Under the pieces are notes generated by a model that ran no database searches, was not told the origin of the DNA, and saw nothing but the letters and a program-made list of their open reading frames with translations. A stretch of 64,000 nt of DNA from assembly GCF_001976145.1 (NCBI RefSeq), contig NZ_MOXD01000012.1:62001-126000 (forward strand), in the 5' to 3' direction. Position numbers and translations under genes: made by a program. Below are positions 40,238 through 48,916 of this stretch, piece after piece (position 1 is the stretch's first letter; each line of letters starts with the position of its first letter). The stretch is from Serratia oryzae (GTDB lineage: Bacteria > Pseudomonadota > Gammaproteobacteria > Enterobacterales > Enterobacteriaceae).

Positions 40238-42604
40238 ATGAAAATCCTTCCTGATTTCTCAGCGGCAGTCAAACGCGGGTTGCAGAATATTTTGATGGCG
40301 ATCGTGCTGTTGGCGCTGTTGTTCCTTGGCATGCGGCTCTGGCAGCACCCGCCGCTTTCCCAAGGTGTGCCTCTCTCTTCGGTGTATTACGATCGCCAGG
40401 GTGTGCTGATGCGTATCACGCTGGCGAATGACGATCGCTACCGTTTGTGGACACCGTTGGAGCAGATCTCTCCGCTGGCAGTGCGTGGCATTTTGCTGCA
40501 TGAAGATCGCTGGTTCTATTACAACCCTGGTTTTAACCCCGTCAGCCTGGTGCGTGGTTTCTGGCGCAGCTATGTGGCCGGGGGCAAAATGCAGGGGGGC
40601 TCAACCATCACCATGCAACTGGCGCGAATGCATTGGCACCTGAATACCCGTACACCGAGCGGTAAATTGATGCAGATAATGCGCGCCGTGCAGTTAGAGC
40701 TGAGCTACTCCAAGCGCGATATTTTGGAAGCCTACCTGAATTACGCCCCTTATGGCCGCAATATTGAAAGCATCGGTGCCGCCAGCCTGATTTACTTCGC
40801 CAAGGCACCACAAGATCTGACGTTACCGGAAGCGCTGACGCTCTCCGTTTTGCCACAGTCGCCCAGTTACCGAATTGACGCGAAAACCGGCGTGCTGGGT
40901 AGTGCCCTAACGCAGGCACGTAATCGCCTATTCCAACGCTGGCAGGGGATTTATGCCACCGACAGCAGTCAGCAAGCCTTGTTCCAGTTGCCATTCGCGC
41001 TGCGCCAACCGGAGCAGATGCCATATATTGCTCCGCATTTTATTGAACAACTGCGCCAACAGAATCAGCAACTGGTTCAGCGCAATACCCGTATCGACAC
41101 CACGTTGGATGCAGGCCTACAGCGGTTGATTGAAAAGCAGGTGAGCGCGTTCATTGCCCGTAATCAGAGCCGTGGGATCCATAACGCCTCGGTATTGCTG
41201 GTGGATAGCCGCGACATGGGCGTGCGTGTGCTGGTGGGCTCTGCCGATTATTACAACCCTGAGATCCAGGGGCAGGTGAACGGCACCAACGCCAAACGCT
41301 CGCCGGGCTCCACGCTTAAGCCGTTTATTTATGCGCTGGGTATGGAACAGGGGGTATTGCACCCGATGACCATTCTGAAAGATGTGCCTTCGTCATTTGG
41401 TGCTTATGCACCGGAGAACTTTGATCGGCGCTTTCTGGGGCCGGTCACCGCGACGGATGCGCTGAATTTCAGCCGCAATATTCCAGCGGTGTATGTGGCT
41501 TCGCAGCTGCGGCAGCCGACGTTCTATCAGTTTTTGCGTTTGTCCGGTGTGGCTAACATGGCCAGTGAGAACCACTACGGGCTGTCGCTGGTGTTGGGCG
41601 GTGGCGAAGTCACTTCACAAGAGCTGGCAAAACTGTATGCGTTATTGGCAAATCGTGGCGTACTGCGCCCGCTACGGATGCAGAAAAGTGATGTTTCCCC
41701 CCAACCGGTGCGGCTGCTGAGTGAAGAGGCCAGTTTTATTACTTTGGATATGCTAAGGCAGCACCGCCGGCCAGGTGATACGCTCGCGCAGCGTTCTTCT
41801 TCGCTGCCGGTTTATTGGAAAACCGGCACCTCCTGGGGATTTCGTGACGCCTGGAGCATAGGTGTTTTCGGGCCTTACGTGCTGGTGGTCTGGGAGGGGA
41901 ATTTTGACGGCAAAGGCAACAACGTGTTTGTCGGCGCTGACGCCGCCGCCCCGCTGTTTTTCAATATTATCGACAGTGTGATGGCCAGCTACCCAGCGCT
42001 GCAGGAGCCGAAATACCTGCGGCCAAAACAGCTTAAGCGGGTGGATATCTGTTTGGCCAGCGGTAATTTGCCGACACCATGGTGCCAGCAAAAAGGGAAA
42101 ACCTGGTTTATCCCCGGCAAGTCGCCGATTAAGGTAGATACGGTGTATCGCCCGGTAGTACTGGACAACCAAAGCGGTGAAGTGGCTTGCCCGCCCTATG
42201 ATGAAACACAAACCCATACCGAGGTGTTTGAGTTCTGGCCTTCCGATCTGGCAAACGTATTTGCGCAGGCAGGTTTACCAAAACGCGCTCCTCCTGTGAA
42301 CCGCTGTAAGGATATCGGCGTTGCCGTCAGCGGCAATCCACCGCGCATTACTTCACCGCTGAAAAATACCACCTATACCTTACGGCAGTCGCAGCAAGGG
42401 CGTGACAAAATCGCTTTTAATGCCGTGACCGATGCCGACAGTAAAACGGTGTACTGGTTTGTGGATGATATTTATCTTGGCAGCAGCGCCAGCAAAACCG
42501 CGATCGACTGGCACCCGATCAATAACGGTCAATATCGCATCAGGGCGGTGGACGAGCGTGGGCGGGCGGATAGCCGGATGATAACGATTGAACTGGTGAA
42601 CTGA
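40238..42604 (+). CDS. pbpC: Penicillin-binding protein 1C
   Basis: Bifunctional class A-type peptidoglycan glycosyltransferase with a transpeptidase domain, 788 residues (E. coli about 770). One N-terminal membrane helix (about 18-34) precedes the GT51 domain with catalytic E89 in HEDRWFYYNPGF and GGSTITMQLARM. The penicillin-binding domain has S358 in SPGSTLKPF and KTGTSWGF. A C-terminal BiPBP_C domain ends the protein. PBP1C is functionally paired with alpha-2-macroglobulins, thought to repair the wall after damage; this fits the adjacent upstream gene. Confidence 0.95.
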   Translation: MKILPDFSAAVKRGLQNILMAIVLLALLFLGMRLWQHPPLSQGVPLSSVYYDRQGVLMRITLANDDRYRLWTPLEQISPLAVRGILLHEDRWFYYNPGFNPVSLVRGFWRSYVAGGKMQGGSTITMQLARMHWHLNTRTPSGKLMQIMRAVQLELSYSKRDILEAYLNYAPYGRNIESIGAASLIYFAKAPQDLTLPEALTLSVLPQSPSYRIDAKTGVLGSALTQARNRLFQRWQGIYATDSSQQALFQLPFALRQPEQMPYIAPHFIEQLRQQNQQLVQRNTRIDTTLDAGLQRLIEKQVSAFIARNQSRGIHNASVLLVDSRDMGVRVLVGSADYYNPEIQGQVNGTNAKRSPGSTLKPFIYALGMEQGVLHPMTILKDVPSSFGAYAPENFDRRFLGPVTATDALNFSRNIPAVYVASQLRQPTFYQFLRLSGVANMASENHYGLSLVLGGGEVTSQELAKLYALLANRGVLRPLRMQKSDVSPQPVRLLSEEASFITLDMLRQHRRPGDTLAQRSSSLPVYWKTGTSWGFRDAWSIGVFGPYVLVVWEGNFDGKGNNVFVGADAAAPLFFNIIDSVMASYPALQEPKYLRPKQLKRVDICLASGNLPTPWCQQKGKTWFIPGKSPIKVDTVYRPVVLDNQSGEVACPPYDETQTHTEVFEFWPSDLANVFAQAGLPKRAPPVNRCKDIGVAVSGNPPRITSPLKNTTYTLRQSQQGRDKIAFNAVTDADSKTVYWFVDDIYLGSSASKTAIDWHPINNGQYRIRAVDERGRADSRMITIELVN

Positions 42605-42667
42605 CCGGCGCAACGCAAGAGAAATCCCCATTACGGCATCCTTCTTGCGCGCTACCGCTGGCTACAG

Positions 42668-43954
42668 CTACACGCAGAGCACGCCAGCTTTCTGCGCCAT
42701 GCTTTGCAGGTGACCAAACACATTGCCGACGCGCAAACCGTTGTGCTCATATTCATTGGTGATCCACGGGGTCAGATTGCCTACTTGCTGCGCGGTTTCC
42801 AGCGACAGCCGCACATCGACATACATATCGCTGAAGTACACGGCGGCGAATACCGGTACCTGATTTTCGAGCAAGCGTTTGCTGTTATACAGCGGTGACC
42901 AGACCCGGCGTTCGGCCAATAGCTTGACGGCACCGTTGAAAGGGCGCAGTGCTGCGATGTCGGTAAACATCCATGGGTAGATCATCTCACCGGTCAGATA
43001 GAGAGGCCGGCGGTCTTCAGCAAAAGCATCAAAATTATGCCGCAGGCGCTGTGCCGCCCAATTGGTGGCCTTATCTTGTGCGTAGATACTTTCATGCAGC
43101 ACGGCAAACAGCGGATTTTCCGCATAGCTGGTGAGTGTCATGACCTGTGACAGGAAAGTATCGCTGAACTGCCCGTCGGGATTAAAGGCCTCGTCGAACA
43201 GCCACAACAGCCGCTCATAACCTTCGCTCATGCCAAGATCGATGCCCAGGCTCTGCAAGCGCTTAACGGTCAGGCGATCGCCATCGGGCAGCAAGATTTC
43301 CTGTTGTTCAAGCCGATCGGCGATGTAGCCTATCAGTTCTTCAAGGTGTGGATAGCGCTGATAGAAAATCCGGTTTTTCGCCACCACCTGCGGATAGGTA
43401 TGCGCATAAACCTCATCGGCATCCGGCTGCAGGCTGGCAAGGCCACCGGTCATAAAACAGGTGTGCAATCCTTCAGGTGCCTGGGAAAGGTAAGTCAAGG
43501 TAATAAAGCCGCCGTAACTTTGCCCAAGCGTGCTCCAGGGGCGATCGCCAAAGCAGTTTTTACGCAGATACTCTGCATCAGCCACAATCGAATCTGCCCG
43601 GAAGCAGGAGAGATAATCGGCTGCCTGCACGTCAGTGAGCCCGGCGATACTCTTGCCTTCAATCCGGCTGCTGCGTCCGGTTCCGCGCTGATCGAGTAAG
43701 ATCACACGGTAGGTTTTCAGCGCTTCGGCGATCCAACTGCTGCGGGCAGTGGGGCGCGGGCTTTTCCCTCCTGGGCCCCCTTGGAGAAACAGCAGGCAGG
43801 GTAGCTGTTCTTCACGGCGTGTAGGATCCACCAATTCGCGAGCAAAAACCTCAATGGTGCGCGTATCCTGGTTGTCGAACCATTTTAACGGAACTTGGAT
43901 GATATGCTCCCGCACCCAAATCGCAGGTAGCAAATACTCACGTTCAACAGTCAT
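42668..43954 (-). CDS. Alpha/beta hydrolase, prolyl aminopeptidase-like (S33)
   Basis: Serine hydrolase of the S33 prolyl iminopeptidase family, 428 residues, the long type known from Aeromonas rather than the 317-residue Serratia enzyme. The nucleophile is S146 in LGQSYGGF, the oxyanion-hole loop reads LQGGPGG (usually HGGPG), DQRGTGRSS is the family signature, and the likely catalytic His is in EYEHNGLRVG near residue 405. No signal peptide, so probably cytoplasmic. AAGGAG lies before ATG at 43952-43954. It removes N-terminal proline from peptides by family inference. Confidence 0.85.
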   Translation of the reverse strand: MTVEREYLLPAIWVREHIIQVPLKWFDNQDTRTIEVFARELVDPTRREEQLPCLLFLQGGPGGKSPRPTARSSWIAEALKTYRVILLDQRGTGRSSRIEGKSIAGLTDVQAADYLSCFRADSIVADAEYLRKNCFGDRPWSTLGQSYGGFITLTYLSQAPEGLHTCFMTGGLASLQPDADEVYAHTYPQVVAKNRIFYQRYPHLEELIGYIADRLEQQEILLPDGDRLTVKRLQSLGIDLGMSEGYERLLWLFDEAFNPDGQFSDTFLSQVMTLTSYAENPLFAVLHESIYAQDKATNWAAQRLRHNFDAFAEDRRPLYLTGEMIYPWMFTDIAALRPFNGAVKLLAERRVWSPLYNSKRLLENQVPVFAAVYFSDMYVDVRLSLETAQQVGNLTPWITNEYEHNGLRVGNVFGHLQSMAQKAGVLCV

Positions 43955-44613
43955 GTTATCTCCTTCCCTATATCTGTCCTTTTCTCACTTTTCTGTCGCT
44001 ATACACTGCAAACGGTGTTTCACGAAGAGGATATCGGCTAGCGTTATCCTATTGGATAAAAAGGCTCTTTTTCTGGTGGAAATTAGGGTAAGAACTGCAG
44101 GTGCTTTTTTTATTCTACTGATATACCTGACCGAAAAGTCAGTTTTACTTGATTTGCAACATGTTTGTTTTACCTACAGGTGGGAACAGGTTTTATCAAA
44201 CGGCTCAGGTTATAAGCACAAAGTATGAACATAACTCGCGAAGACGGATCTGTGCTAGCAGGTTAATGCGATGTAAAACGATCGCCATCACAATATTGAT
44301 GATAGCTTTTCGTACTCGCCTTTGTGCTGAGTGGCCATGTCGGTTTGTTGTGTGAAATATCTGGCGTTTGGCATCGGTGCTGTTGTACTGGCTATACTGT
44401 GGCCTTAAATGAGGCGCATTGGATTTCGCCGTGGTCGGTTGGTAAGGGCTTATTGAACTATCTGATTATCTTTGTGCTAATGTCCATCAAGGCTGATGGA
44501 CATTAGCGATGAGCCCAAGGTGAAAGCTTTGCGGTTTATGGGGAACTGACTAATGGCATGATGAGTTTCATGTCAGGCTCATTTTCTATTATTTCCAGAT
44601 GGAGGGGTATGTA
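43955..44613. other. 659-bp gene-poor stretch
   Basis: I see no gene with a convincing ribosome-binding site. It holds the promoter region of the prolyl aminopeptidase gene, a 23-codon frame at 44337-44408 encoding a hydrophobic peptide (MSVCCVKYLAFGIGAVVLAI...), an overlapping frame ending VGKGLLNYLIIFVLMSIKAD (stop at 44504-44506), and a 14-bp inverted repeat at 44476-44507. It looks like decayed or very small coding sequence. Confidence 0.6.
44476..44507. repeat. 14-bp perfect inverted repeat
   Basis: GCTAATGTCCATCA and TGATGGACATTAGC are perfectly complementary around loop AGGC. No T-run follows on either strand, so it is not an ordinary terminator. It could be an operator, an RNA hairpin or the scar of a small element. 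Confidence 0.8.
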
Positions 44614-45360
44614 TCAAAGGCTAAACCGCTCAAAAATCTCTTTGGCGGCAGCTTCATACGCTAGCGTCTTTAGCTCCATTATTTGCTTCATATCTTTAGT
44701 ATCGCGGGTATGGCGGCTACTGACGGCGGAGTTCTCGAAAGTTTGCGGCGTAAAGGTCGTCCAGCGACCAGTCAGAACGTCAATCAGCGCAACACGTAAC
44801 ACGATTCGCATATGTTGAGTTTCATCAGGCAATACACTGCCGACTAAAGGCACCCACGAAACCACTTTAGTGATCTCATTTTCGCTACCACTTTCCAGTT
44901 GTCCCCAGTAAACCAGAATCTTGTCTTTACCACCGTTAGCGGCGGTCAGACGCAGTAATTTAGGATAATCAACGGTCGCACCTTTAGTCTGGCTTTCACC
45001 ATAGCTACATGAGTTCGGGGGAATACCAGAAAACACCGCTACGGAATAAAATTGCTTGAGAGCATTCTGCATAGCCGGATCGGGCGTCATTGCACCTGAC
45101 TGGATCAGCAGAATAGACGAGTTTTTAGGTAATCTGAAAATGGATCGGGCATTGTTAAGGGCCGTTTTGATATCGTTATCAGTAATACCCTGCTCAGGCA
45201 TTGCGCCTAGTACGTCCTGATCCCTTAACTCACCGTTATAAAACTGATTTTGCCCATTACCGGCATTGGAAATGGAACGAGTCATACAGCCTGATAGCAG
45301 CAGTGCAGCTAAGGCCACGAACAATAACCCATACCATTTATCTATAGAGCTACTTTTCAT
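44614..45360 (-). CDS. YafT family lipoprotein
   Basis: Predicted lipoprotein of 248 residues with lipobox ALLLSGC (C25). The segments IFRLPKNSSILLIQSGA, FYSVAVFSGIPPNS and GRWTTFTPQTFENS line up with E. coli YafT (VPLNSPVILVQSGN, YYTVSTFSGIP, GEWATWSPVNYEY), from memory. The function of YafT is not established. Residues after the lipobox do not include Asp at +2 (CMT), which favours outer-membrane sorting. It stands alone on the minus strand, divergent from the next lipoprotein gene. Confidence 0.82.
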   Translation of the reverse strand: MKSSSIDKWYGLLFVALAALLLSGCMTRSISNAGNGQNQFYNGELRDQDVLGAMPEQGITDNDIKTALNNARSIFRLPKNSSILLIQSGAMTPDPAMQNALKQFYSVAVFSGIPPNSCSYGESQTKGATVDYPKLLRLTAANGGKDKILVYWGQLESGSENEITKVVSWVPLVGSVLPDETQHMRIVLRVALIDVLTGRWTTFTPQTFENSAVSSRHTRDTKDMKQIMELKTLAYEAAAKEIFERFSL

Positions 45361-45646
45361 ACATTCATTCCCTAAATTGTGAACAGTTAGCTGACATTGA
45401 AGACTATCAGAAAGCGGAATTTACCCCCTTTTCGCGTTTAATAGCCTAAGAAAATACCGATAGTTATCAGCCTTTTTACTGGCCGTGGGTAAACAGGATA
45501 GAACCTGTGTGATGGATTAACATAAAACGACCATTGCCCATCACCGTTGTTGCTTCGTGGTTACTCTCTTTATAAGATAAACTATTCACTGTGAATGACG
45601 ATTTTTCAATAGGTTAAATAACTATTTACTATTTCAAGGCGGTGTT
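45361..45646. promoter_or_regulatory. Divergent intergenic region between two lipoprotein genes
   Basis: AT-rich 286 bp that must carry promoters for both the YafT-like and the Exc2-like genes. TATAAG and TATAAGATAAACTATTC near 45570-45588 is the best -10-like region for the forward gene. A 13-bp palindrome ATTCAC-T-GTGAAT lies at 45584-45596 and could be an operator. No RNA gene recognised. Confidence 0.35.
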
Positions 45647-46060
45647 ATGGCTTTTACTGTGTTTCGTACCCTGGCTTTGTTGACAGCTCTGTCTCTGAGC
45701 GCATGTTCCAGCCCGCAGAGTAGCCCTGAGCGCCACGCCAAGCGCGCTGTTTATCAGTTGGACCAGGCACATTTTGATCCCAATACCCGCATGCATATTT
45801 CAGACTCGATCAAGCGGGCTATACCCTTCTTTGAGCAGTTCTATCAGGCAGGAAAAACCGATCGGGCGAAGGGGCTTACACGCCAGCAGGCGGAGCAACA
45901 GGAGGCACACTTTCGTAGCGCTGAATTCCTGCAAGAATCGGAACAAAAAAGTACATTTATGAACCACCTGTATTCGGCAGACAACCCGCAGAAACAGCGT
46001 CAGATTTTGCTGAATGCGGCCATTGCTGCCTATTGGGATGGCTACGAAGGACGGCCTTGA
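45647..46060 (+). CDS. Exc2-like small lipoprotein
   Basis: 137-residue predicted lipoprotein. The signal peptide ends LSLSAC (C20), then SSPQSSPERHAKRAVYQLDQ. The name follows a remembered resemblance to Exc2 entry-exclusion lipoproteins of ColE1-type plasmids (SSPE-H-AKRA motif), so it is tentative. No plasmid or conjugation gene is nearby, so an exclusion role is not implied. It contains a Gln/Glu-rich stretch (TRQQAEQQEAHF). It ends 18 bp before truC and may be cotranscribed with it. Confidence 0.7.
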   Translation: MAFTVFRTLALLTALSLSACSSPQSSPERHAKRAVYQLDQAHFDPNTRMHISDSIKRAIPFFEQFYQAGKTDRAKGLTRQQAEQQEAHFRSAEFLQESEQKSTFMNHLYSADNPQKQRQILLNAAIAAYWDGYEGRP

Positions 46061-46078
46061 GTTGGGAATATTTAATTT

Positions 46079-46846
46079 ATGATGGTCTTGTATCAGGATG
46101 AACATCTGATTGCGGTAAACAAACCTGCGGGCTGGTTGGTGCATCGCAGTTGGCTGGATCGCCATGAAACGCAGTTTGTGATGCAAACCGTGCGCGATCA
46201 GATTGGCCAGCATGTGTTTACTGTACATCGCCTCGATCGCCCGACTTCTGGCGTATTGCTGATGGCGCTGTCGAGCGACGTTGCGCGCCTGTTGTCACAA
46301 CAGTTTGAACGGCATGAAGTACAGAAAACCTACCATGCGGTGGTGCGGGGTTATGTGCTGGAGCGGGGGACGATCGATTATGCGTTGGCGGAAGAGTTGG
46401 ACAAGCTGGCGGATAAGCATGCCGATCCGGATAAAGGCCCAAAACCGGCGGTGAGCCACTACCGGCCTTTGGCTACGGTGGAAATGCCGGTGGCGATTGG
46501 CCGTTATGCCACCTCACGTTACAGTCTGCTTGAGCTGAAGCCGGAAACCGGCCGTAAGCACCAGTTGCGTCGTCATATGGTGCATATCCGCCATCCCATT
46601 ATTGGGGATACCGCCCATGGCGATCTGCGCCAGAACCGCGGTATGGCGCAGCACTTTGCCTGCCCGCGCCTGATGCTCCACGCCAGTCATCTGCAGCTCC
46701 AGCATCCTGTTACAGGGGAACAGTTGCATATTTCCGCCCCTTGGGACGCAACCTGGCAAGGTTTGATGTCACAGTTTGGCTGGCTCGGCGTTATCCCTGA
46801 GCTTGCTGGGGTTGAGTTTCCTATGGCTAACCCTCAGGATAACTGA
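46079..46846 (+). CDS. truC: tRNA pseudouridine(65) synthase TruC
   Basis: RluA-family pseudouridine synthase that modifies U65 in tRNA-Ile and tRNA-Asp. 255 residues (E. coli 260). The catalytic aspartate is in VHRLDRPTSGVLLMAL, and the C-terminal motif KPETGRKHQLRRHMVHI is intact. Two ATG codons are adjacent (46079 and 46082). In E. coli it follows yqcC immediately; here the A2M-pbpC-lipoprotein segment intervenes. yqcA follows 48 bp later. Confidence 0.95.
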   Translation: MMVLYQDEHLIAVNKPAGWLVHRSWLDRHETQFVMQTVRDQIGQHVFTVHRLDRPTSGVLLMALSSDVARLLSQQFERHEVQKTYHAVVRGYVLERGTIDYALAEELDKLADKHADPDKGPKPAVSHYRPLATVEMPVAIGRYATSRYSLLELKPETGRKHQLRRHMVHIRHPIIGDTAHGDLRQNRGMAQHFACPRLMLHASHLQLQHPVTGEQLHISAPWDATWQGLMSQFGWLGVIPELAGVEFPMANPQDN

Positions 46847-46894
46847 GCGTTTTTTAAAACCTATTCAAAAGAAATCGTCAAAGGAGCAGGAGCC

Positions 46895-47344
46895 ATGGCT
46901 CAGGTTGGTATTTTCGTAGGAACCATCTACGGTAATTCATTGCTGGTAGCGGAAGAAGCGGAAAACATCCTTAAAGAACAGGGCCATGAGGTCAAGCTGT
47001 TTGAAGAGGGGACGTTGGAATCTTGGCAGCTTTATCGCCAGCATTACGTATTGGTGGTGACTTCTACCACTGGGCAAGGTGACCTGCCAGACAGCATTGC
47101 GCCGCTGTTTCACGGCTTGCGCGACCGGGTCGGTTATCAACCAGACCTGCATTATGGATTGATTGCGCTTGGTGATAGCAGTTACGACCATTTCTGCGGT
47201 GCCGGGCGTGCTTTTGATGCACTGCTGCAGGAGCAGGGGGCAACGCGGTTGGGGGCTGTTTTGGAGATCGATGCGCAGGAGCAACCAGAACCGGAAGTTG
47301 CATCTTGTCCTTGGGTCGAACAGTGGGGTTTGTTGCTGAAATAG
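46895..47344 (+). CDS. yqcA: Flavodoxin YqcA (FldC-like)
   Basis: Short-chain FMN flavodoxin of 149 residues, the same as E. coli YqcA. The FMN phosphate loop FVGTIYGNS is at the N-terminus, and [11 protein letters not shown] and [18 protein letters not shown] form the isoalloxazine-binding loops. GGAGCAGGAG lies before ATG 46895. Its partner is unknown; truC-yqcA linkage is conserved in enterobacteria. Confidence 0.93.
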   Translation: MAQVGIFVGTIYGNSLLVAEEAENILKEQGHEVKLFEEGTLESWQLYRQHYVLVVTSTTGQGDLPDSIAPLFHGLRDRVGYQPDLHYGLIALGDSSYDHFCGAGRAFDALLQEQGATRLGAVLEIDAQEQPEPEVASCPWVEQWGLLLK

Positions 47345-47385
47345 TAAACCCCAGGCCAGTTTGCCGCTGTGTTGCTCTGTGCCGA

Positions 47386-48123
47386 TTAGCGCGGGTGATT
47401 TTCGCTAAGTAACTGGGCTGCATCGAAATCGGCAAACAGGGTGCATGCCGGGTGCAAACGCAGTATCGAGGCCGGTAGCTCCTCCATCAGAGGGCCTTCC
47501 AGTGCCTGTTTGAGGATTAGCGCTTTTTTCTCTCCACTGACCAACAGCAGGATATTCTTGGCTTGCATGATGGTTTTGATCCCGAAAGAGAAATAAGCGT
47601 CAGGCACTAATTCTTTGGCACCAACTTCGTTTGCCAGCGCGGCGATCAAAGCCGGCTTTTTACGATCAACGCTGATTCGGTGTGCTTCGCTGTCAAACGG
47701 GGTGCCGGGCAGGTTGGCGGCGATATGCCCATCGCTGCCCAGCCCCAGAATCAGTAAATCAATTCCTCCATCGGTATGTATCTGCCGATCGGCCTGAGAG
47801 TAGTTACCGCCGTTTAATGCATGGATTCGCTCATCAGGCACCCCGGCTGGAGCGAACAGATGGCGTTGTAAGTGGCGATAAATGGCACCTTTATCGTTCT
47901 CAAACGGATGAAAGGGCACTTCGTCCTGCGTGTAGTAATGCACATGGTGGTATTGCGGGTTATCGCGCAGGTGTGGCGCTAATGCTTGATACAAGGCCAA
48001 GGGAGTTGAGCCGCCGGTTGGGGCAAAGTTGCAGCGTGGGCGCTTTTGCATGGCCAGTAAAATAGCACTGACTGCCTGTGAGGTAAGGGCTTCCTGGCTG
48101 GGAAATAATGCCATTCTCATCAT
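47386..48123 (-). CDS. NagB/YieK-like sugar-phosphate isomerase-deaminase
   Basis: Member of the glucosamine-6-phosphate deaminase/6-phosphogluconolactonase fold, 245 residues from ATG at 48121-48123 with AAGGAA upstream (ATG 48120 is also possible). Family segments: NFAPTGGSTPLALYQ, YYTQDEVPFHPF (NagB Asp72 region), and GLGSDGHIAANLPG (Asp141 and His143 kept, but the position of NagB Glu148 is Leu). It resembles E. coli YieK most, from memory. The substrate is unknown. A strong terminator lies 40 bp upstream, so it has its own promoter or is attenuated. Confidence 0.8.
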   Translation of the reverse strand: MMRMALFPSQEALTSQAVSAILLAMQKRPRCNFAPTGGSTPLALYQALAPHLRDNPQYHHVHYYTQDEVPFHPFENDKGAIYRHLQRHLFAPAGVPDERIHALNGGNYSQADRQIHTDGGIDLLILGLGSDGHIAANLPGTPFDSEAHRISVDRKKPALIAALANEVGAKELVPDAYFSFGIKTIMQAKNILLLVSGEKKALILKQALEGPLMEELPASILRLHPACTLFADFDAAQLLSENHPR

Positions 48124-48163
48124 GTTTTCCTTGTGCGAGCGATTTTGGTTGGCTCTGCCGGGC

Positions 48164-48229
48164 AAAAAAAAACCTAACCCCTTAACTGCTCCCCAAGCCA
48201 AAGCGCGGGAAACGTTAAAGAGTTAGGTT
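48164..48229 (-). terminator. Strong intrinsic terminator upstream of the NagB-like gene
   Basis: On the minus strand, a 16-bp stem (48214-48229 with 48171-48186, two G-U pairs) around a 27-nt loop is followed by nine Ts. It is about 110 nt after the yaeH stop and 40 nt before the NagB-like start, so it ends yaeH or acts as a leader attenuator. Confidence 0.85.
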
Positions 48230-48340
48230 TTGCCTGCTGAGCAGTAACAATCCTATCGTGATGACAGCTTAACCCTACCACACCGGGAGCGGTCAAAATG
48301 TGAACTCAGTAACAGGCGGGTCAATGTTCTGCCACCGAGG

Positions 48341-48730
48341 TTATTTACCGCGCGTCAGTTTCTCCAGATCGGATTCAATCTCGGCAATCTTGTGGGAAAC
48401 CACATTTTCCAGATGGCGCAGGTCATCAAGAATTTTACGTTTCAAATCCACTTCTATCTGATCGCGTTGGCATAGCTGATCCAATTCGTCGATCACGTAA
48501 CGCAGATTCGGGTTAATTTCATGAATTTCTTTGTAACCCTGACCAGCATTGTCTGCTACCACGGTCTTGCGCTGACGCGGATATTTGAACTTAACGCTTT
48601 TGGCAAAGAACTCGCCTTTGTCCTTACGGAAGTAGATCTTCAGAATGTCGTTGTTGGCCTCCTGACGCAGGCTATAACGATCGACATCTTCCGGTTGATT
48701 GATGCCTAAGCTTTTCAGGTTGTCATACAT
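48341..48730 (-). CDS. yaeH: UPF0325 family protein YaeH
   Basis: Conserved protein of unknown function, 129 residues (E. coli 128), almost identical: [43 protein letters not shown]. The C-terminus is helical and charged ([18 protein letters not shown]). It lies downstream of dapD on the same strand, as in E. coli, with a dapD terminator between. Confidence 0.95.
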   Translation of the reverse strand: MYDNLKSLGINQPEDVDRYSLRQEANNDILKIYFRKDKGEFFAKSVKFKYPRQRKTVVADNAGQGYKEIHEINPNLRYVIDELDQLCQRDQIEVDLKRKILDDLRHLENVVSHKIAEIESDLEKLTRGK

Positions 48731-48881
48731 AATCGCGCCGCCTTTTAATGGGTTTTACACCGGTTTTATTTCAATCTGCAGCGTTGTTAGCTGCAAATTC
48801 AATACTGCAAGGGGTATTCCACTGTCAGAGATTATGGCGAAAACCGCCGCCATAGACTGTGACGGTTCGCGTATTGAAGGC

Positions 48882-48911
48882 AAAAAAATAGCGGGTGACA
48901 CACCCGCTATT
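48882..48911 (-). terminator. Intrinsic terminator after dapD
   Basis: On the minus strand, an 11-bp stem AATAGCGGGTG / CACCCGCTATT with a 3-nt loop is followed by TTTTTG. It begins 5 bp after the dapD stop. Confidence 0.9.
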
Positions 48912-48916
48912 CAATA

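Noticed and set aside
45647-46060. Possible plasmid-derived entry-exclusion module
   Set aside because: Only a single lipoprotein resembles Exc2; no mobilisation, replication or integrase genes are nearby, and the base composition is like its neighbours.
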